Positions 14,494 through 22,923 are shown, counted from the first letter of the stretch. The stretch: DNA of 24,852 nt from CAZGMC01 sp964526565 (GCA_964526565.1 CAZGMC010000062.1:1-24852), one strand, 5' to 3'. Notes: a model not told the origin generated them from the letters alone. Program-made: numbers and translations.

Positions 14494-15954
14494 GTGGCCA
14501 TCCAGACGCAGATCTTCCGGCTGCTGGCCGGCAACGTCATGCAGCAGGCACCGCTCGAGGTCCGCGCCGGCACGTCCTGCGGCGAGCTCGTCACGGCGAT
14601 GACAGACCGCAATGCGTCGAGCGCCCTGGTCACCGACGGCGACGGAGTCGTCATCGGCATCGTCACGGAACGCGACGTGACCCAGCGCATCGCGCTCAAG
14701 GCCGCGCCGGACACGCCGGTGGAGCAGGTGATGACCTCGCCGGTGCAGACGGTCCGCCGCAGCGACTACCTGTACCGCGCGATCTCGCTGATGCGCCGCC
14801 AGGGTATCCGCCACATGCCGGTGGTCGACCGGCCCGGCCGGCTGGTCGGCATCCTCAACCTCGACGATGCCGTCGCCGTGGCCGTGCAGCGGCTGATGGA
14901 CCAGATCGACCGGCTGACCGCCGAGGGCACGGTCGAAGGCCTGCGCAGCGTCAAGAAGGCGCAGGTCCAACTGGCCGAAGAATTGTCCAAGGAGGCCGTG
15001 CCGGCGGCCGAGATCCAGCAGCTGTTGACCGACATCAACCGCGACCTGTACCGCCGCATCGTCAAGATGGCGGTGGCCGCGATGGAGGAAGACGGCTGGG
15101 GCGCGCCGCCGGTGGCCTTCGAAGTCCTGATCATGGGCTCGGGCGGCCGCGGCGAGAGCTTCCTGCGCCCCGATCAGGACAACGGCCTGATTCTCGATGA
15201 CTACCCCGACTCGGAGCACGACCGGATCGACGGCTATTTCATCGAGCTGGCCACGCGCATGACCCGCGACCTGGATGCCATCGGCTTCCCCTACTGCCGC
15301 GGCAACGTCATGGCCACCAACCCGCTGTGGCGCAAGTCCATCCAGCAGTGGCTCGACCAGACGGCCAACTGGGGCCGCAAGCGGAACTTCATCGTCGCCC
15401 GGCTGGTCGGCATCTTCTTCGACTTCCGGGCCGCCTTCGATCGCGGCGTCATGACCCAACGCCTGCGCGAGCACGTCACCCATGTGATGGGCGAATCGCA
15501 GGGCTTCCTGCGCGAGCTCTACCAGGACGAGGCCGACCACGGTACCGCGCTCGGCTGGTTCAGCCGGCTGCAGGTCGAGCGCGACAGCCGCGAGCACAAG
15601 GGCCAGATCAACCTGAAGGCGCACGGCACGCTGCCGCTGGTGGAGTTCATCCGCCTGCTGTCGTTGCGCGAAGGCATCCCCGAGACGCGGACCGTCCAGC
15701 GCATCGCGCTGCTCAAGGACGCCGGGGCGCTCAACCGCGACCAGCGCGAGTACCTGACCCTGGCGTTCAACGTCCTGACCACACTGCTGCTGCGCCAGCA
15801 GATTGCCGACTATCAGGCCGGCCGCAAGGTCAGTAACTATGTCAATCCCGAGACACTGTCGAAACTGGAGCGCGAGCAGCTGGTCGAATCGTTCCGCTCG
15901 ATCGAGGACCTGCGCAGCAAGGTGCGCAGCGAATTCACCGGTGATGTATTCTGA
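14494..15954 (+). CDS. CBS-domain / DUF294 nucleotidyltransferase (GlnD-like fold)
   Basis: 486 residues, cytoplasmic. Two CBS motifs (about residues 14-68 and 78-130: SALVTDGDGVVIGIVTERDVTQR and GIRHMPVVDRPGRLVGILNLDD) form a Bateman module expected to bind an adenine nucleotide. A DUF294 nucleotidyltransferase domain follows, with the catalytic pattern GSGGRGE (215-221) and DQDN (Asp227, Asp229), and then the helical DUF294 C-terminal domain to the end. Many relatives also have an N-terminal cNMP-binding domain; this one lacks it. The transferred nucleotide and target are unknown for the family; GlnD similarity suggests protein nucleotidylylation (inference). The GTG start is preceded by AAAGGGA. 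It is divergent from the symporter and followed by a small membrane gene and an exonuclease. Confidence 0.92.
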   Translation: MAIQTQIFRLLAGNVMQQAPLEVRAGTSCGELVTAMTDRNASSALVTDGDGVVIGIVTERDVTQRIALKAAPDTPVEQVMTSPVQTVRRSDYLYRAISLMRRQGIRHMPVVDRPGRLVGILNLDDAVAVAVQRLMDQIDRLTAEGTVEGLRSVKKAQVQLAEELSKEAVPAAEIQQLLTDINRDLYRRIVKMAVAAMEEDGWGAPPVAFEVLIMGSGGRGESFLRPDQDNGLILDDYPDSEHDRIDGYFIELATRMTRDLDAIGFPYCRGNVMATNPLWRKSIQQWLDQTANWGRKRNFIVARLVGIFFDFRAAFDRGVMTQRLREHVTHVMGESQGFLRELYQDEADHGTALGWFSRLQVERDSREHKGQINLKAHGTLPLVEFIRLLSLREGIPETRTVQRIALLKDAGALNRDQREYLTLAFNVLTTLLLRQQIADYQAGRKVSNYVNPETLSKLEREQLVESFRSIEDLRSKVRSEFTGDVF

Positions 15955-15990
15955 CCGGCCGTGGACCGCGACGGCCCCGGCCGGACCGCC

Positions 15991-16015
15991 GGGGCGGGGC
16001 GGGGCGGGGCGGGGC
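15991..16015 (+). repeat. (GGGGC)x5 G-tract, potential G-quadruplex
   Basis: Five consecutive GGGGC units on the plus strand, with at least four G4 runs separated by a single C. This satisfies the G-quadruplex pattern with minimal loops. It lies in the spacer between the nucleotidyltransferase stop (15954) and the small membrane gene start (16113), so the structure would form in the mRNA or the coding strand. Confidence 0.8.
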
Positions 16016-16112
16016 GGCGCTGCCCCGTCCCTGGCGGCACAGGCTCCGGCCACGGGGCGACGGCGGACAAGAAACGACGTGACGCCAGAAACGGCCTGAC
16101 GGAGGAGGCCCC

Positions 16113-16328
16113 ATGGACCATTTCTTGAACGGCTACCGGCTGACCCTGCGGCTGCTGCCGGCGGCCGCGCTGCTGTCGCTGCTCGTCGCGTTGGACGGGG
16201 GCTTGCGCTGGCTCGGGCTGCTCGGCCTCGTGCCGCTGGTGCTGGCGTTCGTGCCGGGCCTGCCGGGCTGTCTCGGCGGCACCTGCAGCACGGCCGGCCC
16301 CGGCGAGCGCCTGCCGCCGGGCCACTAG
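16113..16328 (+). CDS. Small DUF2892-like (YgaP-type transmembrane) protein
   Basis: 71 residues, MDHFLNGYRLTLRLLPAAALLSLLVAL..., with two membrane helices (about 12-26 and 30-48). The pattern WLGLLGLVPLVLAFVPGLPGC resembles the DUF2892/YgaP membrane domain (W-x-GLIGLVPLLTGL-x-G-x-CP). The CxxxxC-like end (PGCLGGTC) is suggestive but not diagnostic. GGAGGAGG about five bases before the ATG is a very strong ribosome site. It sits between the nucleotidyltransferase and the exonuclease gene on the same strand, so the three may be one operon. Function unknown. Confidence 0.7.
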   Translation: MDHFLNGYRLTLRLLPAAALLSLLVALDGGLRWLGLLGLVPLVLAFVPGLPGCLGGTCSTAGPGERLPPGH

Positions 16329-16452
16329 CCATGCCCCACCGTCGGCTCATGGCGCAGCGCCCGATGCCGCCCGTTGCCGTCACGAGGCGCGGGCCGACCG
16401 GCCGGAGCCGCGCGGTGCCGCCGCCGGCAGGCGCGTCCGGAAGTCCGCTGCC

Positions 16453-17826
16453 GTGAAGAGCCCGAAGCGGCGCACGCTGAACTGGTCACTGGCCCTGGTG
16501 ACCGTCGCCGTCACCGGCCTGTTCGCGCTGCCCCTGTTGATCGCCATCGGCGTGGTCGATCTTGCGTTCAACAGCATCGGTCTGGGCGTGGTGCTGGTGC
16601 TGGTCTTCTTCACGATGGCCGGGACCGGACTGGCCATCCTCCACCAGGAAATGAACAGCCACTTCGACGACCTCGAGAAGCTGCGCGGCGATGTGGTCAT
16701 GATCGGCGAGAGCGTGCCACAGCTGCCGCGCCAGTGGTCGGTCGACACCCGCAGCGACGACGAACTCAAGCGCCTCGCCGGCACCATCAACGACATGCTG
16801 GGCCGCCAGCAGGCGCAGCGGGGCGTGCCCGACGCCCGCCTGGAGGCGGTGGTCGGCACCATCGCCGACGGGCTGGTCGTGATCACCGACACCGGTCTGG
16901 TCAGCCTGATCAACAATGCGGCCGCGGGGTTGCTGGGCCACGGCCGCGCCCGCATCGGCACCAGCGTCTATGCCGCGCTCGAGCGCGAGGACGTGATCGC
17001 CGCCGTCGATCGTGCTCGCGCCGCCGGCCGGCCGATCGCCGCCATGCTGCGCTCGGTCGGCGGCGACTTCATGGCCACGCGCGTCGCCGACCTGGGCGGC
17101 CACGGCGGCGTTGCACTGTCGTTCCAGGCCTCGGCCCTGGAACACAAGACCGGCGTCATGCACGACTTCGGCCTGCACGACGTGCTGCCCGCCGCAGCGG
17201 TGATCAACGACGACATGCCGCTCAGCGAGCTGCCGGTGCTGGTGCTCGACACCGAGACGACCGGCCTCAACGTGCGCACCGACCGGATCGTGTCGATCGG
17301 CGCGGTGCGCGTCCACGGCAGCCGCGTCTTCCACAATGCCAACATGGACCGGCTGGTCAATCCGGGCCTGGCCATCCCGGCGCGGTCGACCGCCATTCAC
17401 GGCATCACCAACTCCATGGTGGCCGGCGCCCCGCCCTTCGGCGGAGTGATCGGCGAACTGCAGGGCATGCTCAAGAACACGGTGATCGTCGGCCACAACA
17501 TCCGCTTCGACCTGGCCATGCTGCGCCGCGAGGCCGAACGCGCCGGCGTCGCCTGGCAACCGCCGCCCAGCCTGGACACCGGCCTGCTGGTCATCGCGCT
17601 GGAGCCCAACACCGAGAGCCTGAACCTGGAGGCGGTCGCCAACCGCTTCGGCGTCGAGATCCAGGGCCGCCACACGGCGCTGGGCGACTGCCTGGTCACC
17701 GCCGAAGTGTTCGCGCGCATGATCCCGCGGCTGCACGACCTGGGCATCCGCACCTTCGCCCAGGCTCTCGCCTTCCAGCGACGCGCCAAGCACATGATCG
17801 GCATGCAGGATCAGGAGGGCTGGTAG
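16453..17826 (+). CDS. Membrane-anchored sensor-like protein with C-terminal DnaQ-type 3'-5' exonuclease
   Basis: 457 residues. Two N-terminal membrane helices (about 10-37 and 43-63) are followed by a HAMP/coiled-coil-like stretch (64-122), a PAS-like domain (about 127-228: LEAVVGTIADGLVVITDTGLVSLINNAAAGLLG) and an exonuclease of the PolC/DnaQ DEDDh class (about 258-430). All five catalytic residues are present: Asp266 and Glu268 (LDTETTGL), Asp353 (GHNIRFDLAM), His407 and Asp412 (RHTALGDCLVTAEVF). So it has the chassis of a sensor kinase with a nuclease where the kinase would be. It should cleave 3' ends of DNA, RNA or a nucleotide signal at the inner face of the membrane; the substrate is unknown. 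GTG start, weak GGAAG upstream. It follows the nucleotidyltransferase and DUF2892-like genes. Confidence 0.92.
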   Translation: MKSPKRRTLNWSLALVTVAVTGLFALPLLIAIGVVDLAFNSIGLGVVLVLVFFTMAGTGLAILHQEMNSHFDDLEKLRGDVVMIGESVPQLPRQWSVDTRSDDELKRLAGTINDMLGRQQAQRGVPDARLEAVVGTIADGLVVITDTGLVSLINNAAAGLLGHGRARIGTSVYAALEREDVIAAVDRARAAGRPIAAMLRSVGGDFMATRVADLGGHGGVALSFQASALEHKTGVMHDFGLHDVLPAAAVINDDMPLSELPVLVLDTETTGLNVRTDRIVSIGAVRVHGSRVFHNANMDRLVNPGLAIPARSTAIHGITNSMVAGAPPFGGVIGELQGMLKNTVIVGHNIRFDLAMLRREAERAGVAWQPPPSLDTGLLVIALEPNTESLNLEAVANRFGVEIQGRHTALGDCLVTAEVFARMIPRLHDLGIRTFAQALAFQRRAKHMIGMQDQEGW

Positions 17827-17958
17827 CGCCCGCCGCTTTTCCCCTGACTGTCGTAACCACCGCCGGCCCTGGCTGCCTGCCTTGTTTCGGCTCCGGTCCA
17901 TTCCAGGTCACTGTCGCGAAGACGCCGCAGCGTGCGCCGGCAGGAAGGTACTACGCCC

Positions 17959-19821
17959 ATGGCCTACAAGCCCATAGAGAGCTACGGCATGATCGGCGAC
18001 ATGCACAGCGTCGCCCTGGTCGGCACCGACGGGTCGATCGACTGGCTGTGCCTGCCCCGGTTCGATTCGCCCAGCGTGTTCGGCGCTCTGCTCGACGACG
18101 CCAAGGGCGGCTCCTTCCGTATCGCGCCGACCGACGCCGACGTCACCGCCCGCCAGTTCTACTGGCCGGAGACCAACGTCCTGGTGACGCGCTTCATGGC
18201 CCCGCACGGCGCGGTCGAGCTGACGGACTTCATGCCGGTCGGCGACCGCACCGAGCCGCCCGCCCACCGCCACGAGCTGATCCGCCGCATCACCGCCGTG
18301 CGCGGCGCCATCCGCCTGCGCATGGACTGTCGCCCGGCGTTCGACTACGCCCGCGCCGGGCACGAGGTGGAGCTGCTGTCCGACGGCGTCGCCTTCATCG
18401 GGCCGGGCCTGACCCTGGGCCTGGCGACGCGCACGCCGCTCAGCCGCGACGGCGCCGGCGTCCATGCCGAGTTCACCCTGCGCGAGGGCGAGACCGCAGT
18501 GTTCGTGCTGCGCCAGCTTGGCGAGCGCGAGGGCTGCGGCCTGAGCCTGTCGGAGGACAAGGCCGAGGCAGCGTTCCGCGACACCGTCGCCTTCTGGCGC
18601 GGCTGGCTGGCCCGCTGCAAGTACCGCGGCCGCTGGCGGGAGATGGTCGAGCGCTCGGCGCTGGCGCTCAAGCTGCTGACCTACGAGCCGACCGGGGCGA
18701 TTGTCGCGGCGCCCACGTGCAGCCTGCCCGAGGCGATCGGCGGCGGGCGCAACTGGGACTACCGGTACGCCTGGATCCGCGACGCCGCGTTCACCCTGTA
18801 CGCCTTCCTGCGCCTCGGTTTCTCCAAGGAGGCCGAGCGGTTCATGCACTTCCTGAGCGGCATCTGCCTGCGCTGCGCCGGCCGGACCGGGGACGGCGGC
18901 GGCTTCGACGGCGCCCTGCAGATCATGTACGGCATCGACGGCCGGATGGACCTGGCCGAGGAGACCCTGGACCACCTGGACGGCTATTGCGGGTCGCGCC
19001 CCGTGCGCGTCGGCAACGCTGCGTACGGCCAGCTCCAGCTCGACATCTACGGCGCCCTGCTGGATGCCGCGTACCTGTTCAACAAGTACGGCGAGCCGAT
19101 TTCGTACAGCCTGTGGTCGGCGCTGCGCCGCATGGTCGACTGGGTGTGCGACAACTGGCGCCGCCCCGACGACGGCGTCTGGGAGGTGCGCGACGGCCGC
19201 CGCCAGTTCGTGTACTCCAAGCTGATGTGCTGGGTGGCCATCGACCGCGGCCTGCGCCTGTCGGAGAAGCGTTCGCTGCCCGCCGACCGCGCCCGCTGGT
19301 ACGCCGAGCGCGACGCCATCTACGAGGAGATCATGGACCAAGGCTGGAACGAGCGGCGCACTGCGTTCGTCCAGGCCTATGGCAGCGATGCGCTGGACGC
19401 GTCGGTGCTGATGATGCCGCTGGCCCTGTTCGTGTCGCCCACCGACCCGCGCATGCTGCAGACGCTCGATGCCATCCTGAAGCCGCCCGAACGCGGCGGG
19501 CTGGCCACCAACAGCCTGATCTACCGCTACAATGTCAGTGAGACCGCCGACGGCATCGGCGGCGGCGAAGGCACCTTCAACATCTGCACCTTCTGGCTGG
19601 TCGAGGCCCTGACCCGCGCCGGCCGCTTCAAGCACCACCGCCTGGACGACGCCCGCATCATGTTCGAGCGCATGCTGGGCTTCGCCAACCACGTCGGCCT
19701 GTTCGCCGAACAAACCGGCTTCCGCGGCGAGGCCCTGGGCAACTACCCGCAGGCCTTCACCCACCTGGCGCTGATCTCCGCTGCGTTCAACCTGGACCGC
19801 GCCCTGGGGGCGGAGGGGTGA
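17959..19821 (+). CDS. Glycoside hydrolase family 15 protein (glucoamylase/trehalase-like)
   Basis: 620 residues, no signal peptide, so probably cytoplasmic. It begins with the characteristic N-terminal beta domain (IESYGMIGDMHSVALVGTDGSIDWLCLPRFDSPSVFGALLD). The (alpha/alpha)6 catalytic barrel starts at the hallmark GGGRNWDYRYAWIRDAAFTLY (Asn265 onward), continues through ALQIMYGIDGRMDLAEETLDHLDGY, and ends with EGTFNICTFWLVEALTRAGR (about residue 537 on), where the catalytic base glutamate lies. Bacterial members of this subgroup are glucoamylases or inverting trehalases releasing glucose; which one cannot be decided here. The ATG has AGGAAGG about ten bases upstream. The 3' end overlaps the convergent rpe gene by 35 bases. 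Confidence 0.94.
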   Translation: MAYKPIESYGMIGDMHSVALVGTDGSIDWLCLPRFDSPSVFGALLDDAKGGSFRIAPTDADVTARQFYWPETNVLVTRFMAPHGAVELTDFMPVGDRTEPPAHRHELIRRITAVRGAIRLRMDCRPAFDYARAGHEVELLSDGVAFIGPGLTLGLATRTPLSRDGAGVHAEFTLREGETAVFVLRQLGEREGCGLSLSEDKAEAAFRDTVAFWRGWLARCKYRGRWREMVERSALALKLLTYEPTGAIVAAPTCSLPEAIGGGRNWDYRYAWIRDAAFTLYAFLRLGFSKEAERFMHFLSGICLRCAGRTGDGGGFDGALQIMYGIDGRMDLAEETLDHLDGYCGSRPVRVGNAAYGQLQLDIYGALLDAAYLFNKYGEPISYSLWSALRRMVDWVCDNWRRPDDGVWEVRDGRRQFVYSKLMCWVAIDRGLRLSEKRSLPADRARWYAERDAIYEEIMDQGWNERRTAFVQAYGSDALDASVLMMPLALFVSPTDPRMLQTLDAILKPPERGGLATNSLIYRYNVSETADGIGGGEGTFNICTFWLVEALTRAGRFKHHRLDDARIMFERMLGFANHVGLFAEQTGFRGEALGNYPQAFTHLALISAAFNLDRALGAEG

Positions 19822-20524
19822 CCGGTTGCGGCTTGGCGGCCGGCGCAGGGCGGCGACATGGGGCGGCCGCCCCGGCGCGTTGGCGCAGGTCGGCGATGAT
19901 GGCGGCGTAGTCGGGCTCGGCGAAGACGGCGGAGCCGGCGACCAGGACGTCGGCGCCGGCGGCGGCGACCAGGCCGGCGGTGTCGCGGTTGATGCCGCCG
20001 TCGACCTCCAGCTCGATCGGGCGGTCGCCGATCAGGGCGCGCAGGCGGCGGATCTTGTCGAGCACGGCCGGGATGAACGTCTGCCCGCCAAAGCCCGGGT
20101 TGACCGACATGACCAGGATCAGGTCGAGCCGGTCGAGCACGTATTCGATCACGCTCTCCGGCGTCGCCGGGTTGAGCGACACCCCGGCGCGGCGCCCCAG
20201 CGAGCGGATCAGCTGCAGCGAGCGGTCCAGGTGCGCGCCGGCCTCGGCGTGGACCGTGATGATGTCGCTGCCGGCCTCGGCATAGGCCGGGATGAACGGG
20301 TCGACCGGCGCGATCATCAGGTGGGTGTCGAACGGCCTGGCCGAGTGCGGGCGCAACGCCCGGATCACCGGCGGGCCGAAGGTCAGGTTGGGCACGAAAT
20401 GCCCGTCCATGACGTCGATGTGGATGTAGTCCGCACCGGCCGCGTCGATGGCGCGCACCTCCTCGCCCAGCCGCGCGAAGTCGGCCGACAGGATCGACGG
20501 GGCGATCTTGACGGGCGGTGCCAT
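19787..20524 (-). CDS. rpe: Ribulose-phosphate 3-epimerase
   Basis: Metal-dependent interconversion of D-ribulose-5-phosphate and D-xylulose-5-phosphate in the pentose phosphate pathway or Calvin cycle. TIM-barrel motifs are complete: IAPSILSADFARLGEE, HIDVMDGHFVPNLTFGPPVI (metal His and catalytic Asp), MSVNPGFGGQTFIP and ELEVDGGIN (second catalytic Asp). The start MAPPVKIAPS fits the family; an ATG at 20542 would add six residues. The protein ends in an unusual Ala/Pro-rich tail (about 25 residues) whose coding sequence overlaps the end of the GH15 gene. It lies about 43 bases after the transketolase stop on the same strand, so tkt-rpe is a likely operon. Confidence 0.95.
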   Translation of the reverse strand: MAPPVKIAPSILSADFARLGEEVRAIDAAGADYIHIDVMDGHFVPNLTFGPPVIRALRPHSARPFDTHLMIAPVDPFIPAYAEAGSDIITVHAEAGAHLDRSLQLIRSLGRRAGVSLNPATPESVIEYVLDRLDLILVMSVNPGFGGQTFIPAVLDKIRRLRALIGDRPIELEVDGGINRDTAGLVAAAGADVLVAGSAVFAEPDYAAIIADLRQRAGAAAPCRRPAPAAKPQPVTPPPPGRGPG

Positions 20525-20567
20525 CGTTGGGTCTCGCGCCATGCGGCTGTTCAGGCGCGCCGCCGGC

Positions 20568-22601
20568 TCACTCGGCCGCCTGTCGCGCCTTGATCAGACC
20601 GCGCGCCTTGGCGGCCACGTTCTGCGGGGTGAAGCCGAAGTGCTCGAACAGCACCGGTGCAGGGCCGGCGACGCCGAAGCCGCGCATGCCGATGACATGG
20701 TCCTCGGACTCGACGTAGCGCGTCCAGCCGAAGGCGGAGCCCGCCTCGACGGCAATGCGCGGGGCGGCACCCAGCACCTGCGCGCGATAGGGCGCCGGCT
20801 GCGCCTCGAACCGCTCCCAGCACGGCATCGACACGACGGCGGCGCGCACGCCCTCCGCGGCCAGCAGCTTCGCCGCCTCGACGGCGACGTGCACCTCGGA
20901 CCCGGTGGCCAGGATGCTGACGTCGCGCTCGCCCACCGGTTCGACCAGCACATACGCGCCGCGGGCGCACAGGTTCTCGGCCGTGTGATCGGCCCGCACC
21001 ACCGGCACGTTCTGGCGGGTCAGGGCCATGATCGCCGGCGTCGTCGGCGCCTGCAGCGCCAGCGCCCAGCACTCCGCTGTCTCGATCGCATCGGCAGGAC
21101 GGAACACGTCCAGCCCGGCGATCGTCCGCAGCGACGCCAGGTGCTCGACCGGCTGGTGGGTCGGCCCGTCCTCGCCGATGCCGATCGAGTCGTGGGTCAT
21201 CACGTAGATCACCCGCAGGCGCATCAGCGCCGACAGCCGGATCGACGGCCGGCAGTAGTCGGTGAACGTGAAGAACGACGAGCCGTAGGGGATGATCCCG
21301 CCGTGCAGCGCCATGCCGTTCATCATGCCGGCCATGGCGTGCTCGCGGACGCCGTAATAGAGGTAGCGGCCGGTGAAGTCGCCGGCGGTGATCTGCGCGG
21401 TCGACGGCGTCTTGCTGTAGGTCGACCCGGTCAGGTCGGCCGAGCCGCCGATCATGCCGGGCAGCACCCTGGTGAACAGCGCCAGCGCCTCGCCGCCGGC
21501 GCGGCGCGTCGCCCAGTTCGGTCGCTCCTCGATCAGCCGGCGCTTGAGCGCGTCCAGATGCTCGTCCAGGGCGGGCAGCGTGCTGCGGTCGTGATAGCGG
21601 TCCCAGGCGGCGCGGCGCTCCGCGTCCATCGTCTCGAAGCGGCCCTGCCACGCCTCGCGGTCACTGCGGCAGCGCTCCCCGGCGCGGCGCCAGACGCGCA
21701 GGATCGGCTCGGGGATCTCGAACGGCTCGTAGGGCCAGCCAAGATTGGCGCGGGTGGCGGCGACCTCCTCGGCACCCAGCGGTGCGCCGTGGGTGGCAAC
21801 GGTGCCGCCCTTGTTCGGCGCGCCCTTGCCGATCACGGTGTGGCAGGCGATCAGCGTCGGCCGGTCGCTCTTGCGGGCCCGCTCCAGCGCCACGGCGATG
21901 GCGGTGGGGTCGTGGCCGTCGATGCGCGTGGCGTTCCAGCCGGCGGCGCGGAAGCGCATCAGGGTGTCGTCGGTCTCGGTCAGGCTGGTCGGGCCGTCGA
22001 TGGACGATTCGTTGTCGTCGAACAGGACGATCAGCTTGCGCAGGCGCAGGTGCCCGGCCAGGCTGATCGCCTCATGGCTGATGCCCTCCATCAGGCAGCC
22101 GTCGCCGGCGACCACGTAGGTGTAGTGGTTGACGATGTCGTCGCCGAAGCGGGCCGCCAGCAGGCGTTCCGCCACCGCCATGCCGACGCCGTTGGCCAGG
22201 CCCTGGCCCAGGGGGCCGGTGGTGGTCTCGACGCCGGGCAGCAACCCGACCTCGGGGTGGCCCGGCGTGCGGCTGCCGAGCTGGCGGAACCGCTTCAGCT
22301 CGTCCAGCGTCGTGTCGGGATAGCCGGTCAGGTAGAGCAGGGCATAGAGCATGGCAGAGCCGTGCCCGGCCGACAGGACGAACCGGTCGCGGTCGGGCCA
22401 CTCGCCATCCAGCGGGTCATATTTGAGGAACCGGGTGAACAGCACCGTGACGACGTCGGCGAAACCCATCGGCATGCCGGGGTGGCCCGACCTGGCCCGC
22501 TCCACCGCGTCGATCGACAGGAAGCGGATGGCATTGGCAAGGTCGTCGTGGCCGGGGGCCGCCTTCGGGCTGTCTACGGCGGCGGCGGTGCTGGTCAGCA
22601 T
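20568..22601 (-). CDS. tkt: Transketolase
   Basis: Thiamine-diphosphate enzyme moving two-carbon units between ketoses and aldoses (xylulose-5-P, ribose-5-P, erythrose-4-P); cytoplasmic. 677 residues, the normal length. Motifs: N-terminal ANAIRFLSIDAVERARSGHPGMPMG, the substrate/ThDP GHGSAMLYALLYLTGY, GPLGQGLANGVGMA, ThDP-binding VAGDGCLMEGISHEAISLAGH, and the pyrimidine-domain IGIGEDGPTHQPVEHLASLR with HDS before it. The start MLTSTAAAVDSPKAA has AGGAGT seven bases upstream; a 65-residue upstream extension is low-complexity and rejected. It heads a probable tkt-rpe operon and is preceded by a 480-bp gap after pgm. Confidence 0.97.
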   Translation of the reverse strand: MLTSTAAAVDSPKAAPGHDDLANAIRFLSIDAVERARSGHPGMPMGFADVVTVLFTRFLKYDPLDGEWPDRDRFVLSAGHGSAMLYALLYLTGYPDTTLDELKRFRQLGSRTPGHPEVGLLPGVETTTGPLGQGLANGVGMAVAERLLAARFGDDIVNHYTYVVAGDGCLMEGISHEAISLAGHLRLRKLIVLFDDNESSIDGPTSLTETDDTLMRFRAAGWNATRIDGHDPTAIAVALERARKSDRPTLIACHTVIGKGAPNKGGTVATHGAPLGAEEVAATRANLGWPYEPFEIPEPILRVWRRAGERCRSDREAWQGRFETMDAERRAAWDRYHDRSTLPALDEHLDALKRRLIEERPNWATRRAGGEALALFTRVLPGMIGGSADLTGSTYSKTPSTAQITAGDFTGRYLYYGVREHAMAGMMNGMALHGGIIPYGSSFFTFTDYCRPSIRLSALMRLRVIYVMTHDSIGIGEDGPTHQPVEHLASLRTIAGLDVFRPADAIETAECWALALQAPTTPAIMALTRQNVPVVRADHTAENLCARGAYVLVEPVGERDVSILATGSEVHVAVEAAKLLAAEGVRAAVVSMPCWERFEAQPAPYRAQVLGAAPRIAVEAGSAFGWTRYVESEDHVIGMRGFGVAGPAPVLFEHFGFTPQNVAAKARGLIKARQAAE

Positions 22602-22743
22602 TCCATCACTCCTGGAGGCGCGGCGGCACGGCGCAGCCCCGATGCGGCCGCCGGCCCGTTCAACAACAATCGCGCACCCGTCCGCCGCGGTTCGTGGAGC
22701 GGGGGGCGGTTGAGCACGCCGTGGGCGTCGTAGCCTGCAGCGG

Positions 22744-22923
22744 TTGTGGATGGCATCGGTGCAAGACGGATCAAGTGCGCGTAACGGGGATGCCACAAAC
22801 AGGGCCGGGTCTTCAATAAGACAAAGGCGTTCACCTGAAGGCGGCAGCGAGTGCTCCCGAGAACCCTGTTCCCTGCCGGAACGGAAACGGCGACCGGTGG
22901 AGAACCGGCATGTGACGGTTCTC
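22744..22923. other. Unexplained strongly structured sequence (candidate RNA element or relic)
   Basis: Complementary segments on the plus strand: TTGTGG (22744-22749) plus CATC (22754-22757) pair with GATG (22789-22792) plus CCACAA (22793-22798). GTCTT/AAGAC forms a small hairpin at 22809-22822. CGGCAG near 22842 pairs with CTGCCG near 22873. CCGGT/ACCGG lies at about 22894-22908. GAGAACCG/CGGTTCTC is an 8-bp stem with an 8-base loop at 22900-22923. The order of hairpins resembles a folded RNA (for example a degenerate group II intron end or a leader RNA), but no family signature is certain and the strand is undecided. Confidence 0.4.

Noticed and set aside
16374..19541. 1055-codon plus-strand frame across the exonuclease and GH15 genes
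   Set aside because: Out-of-frame shadow, extremely Arg/Pro-rich, spanning two genes whose true frames carry intact catalytic motifs.
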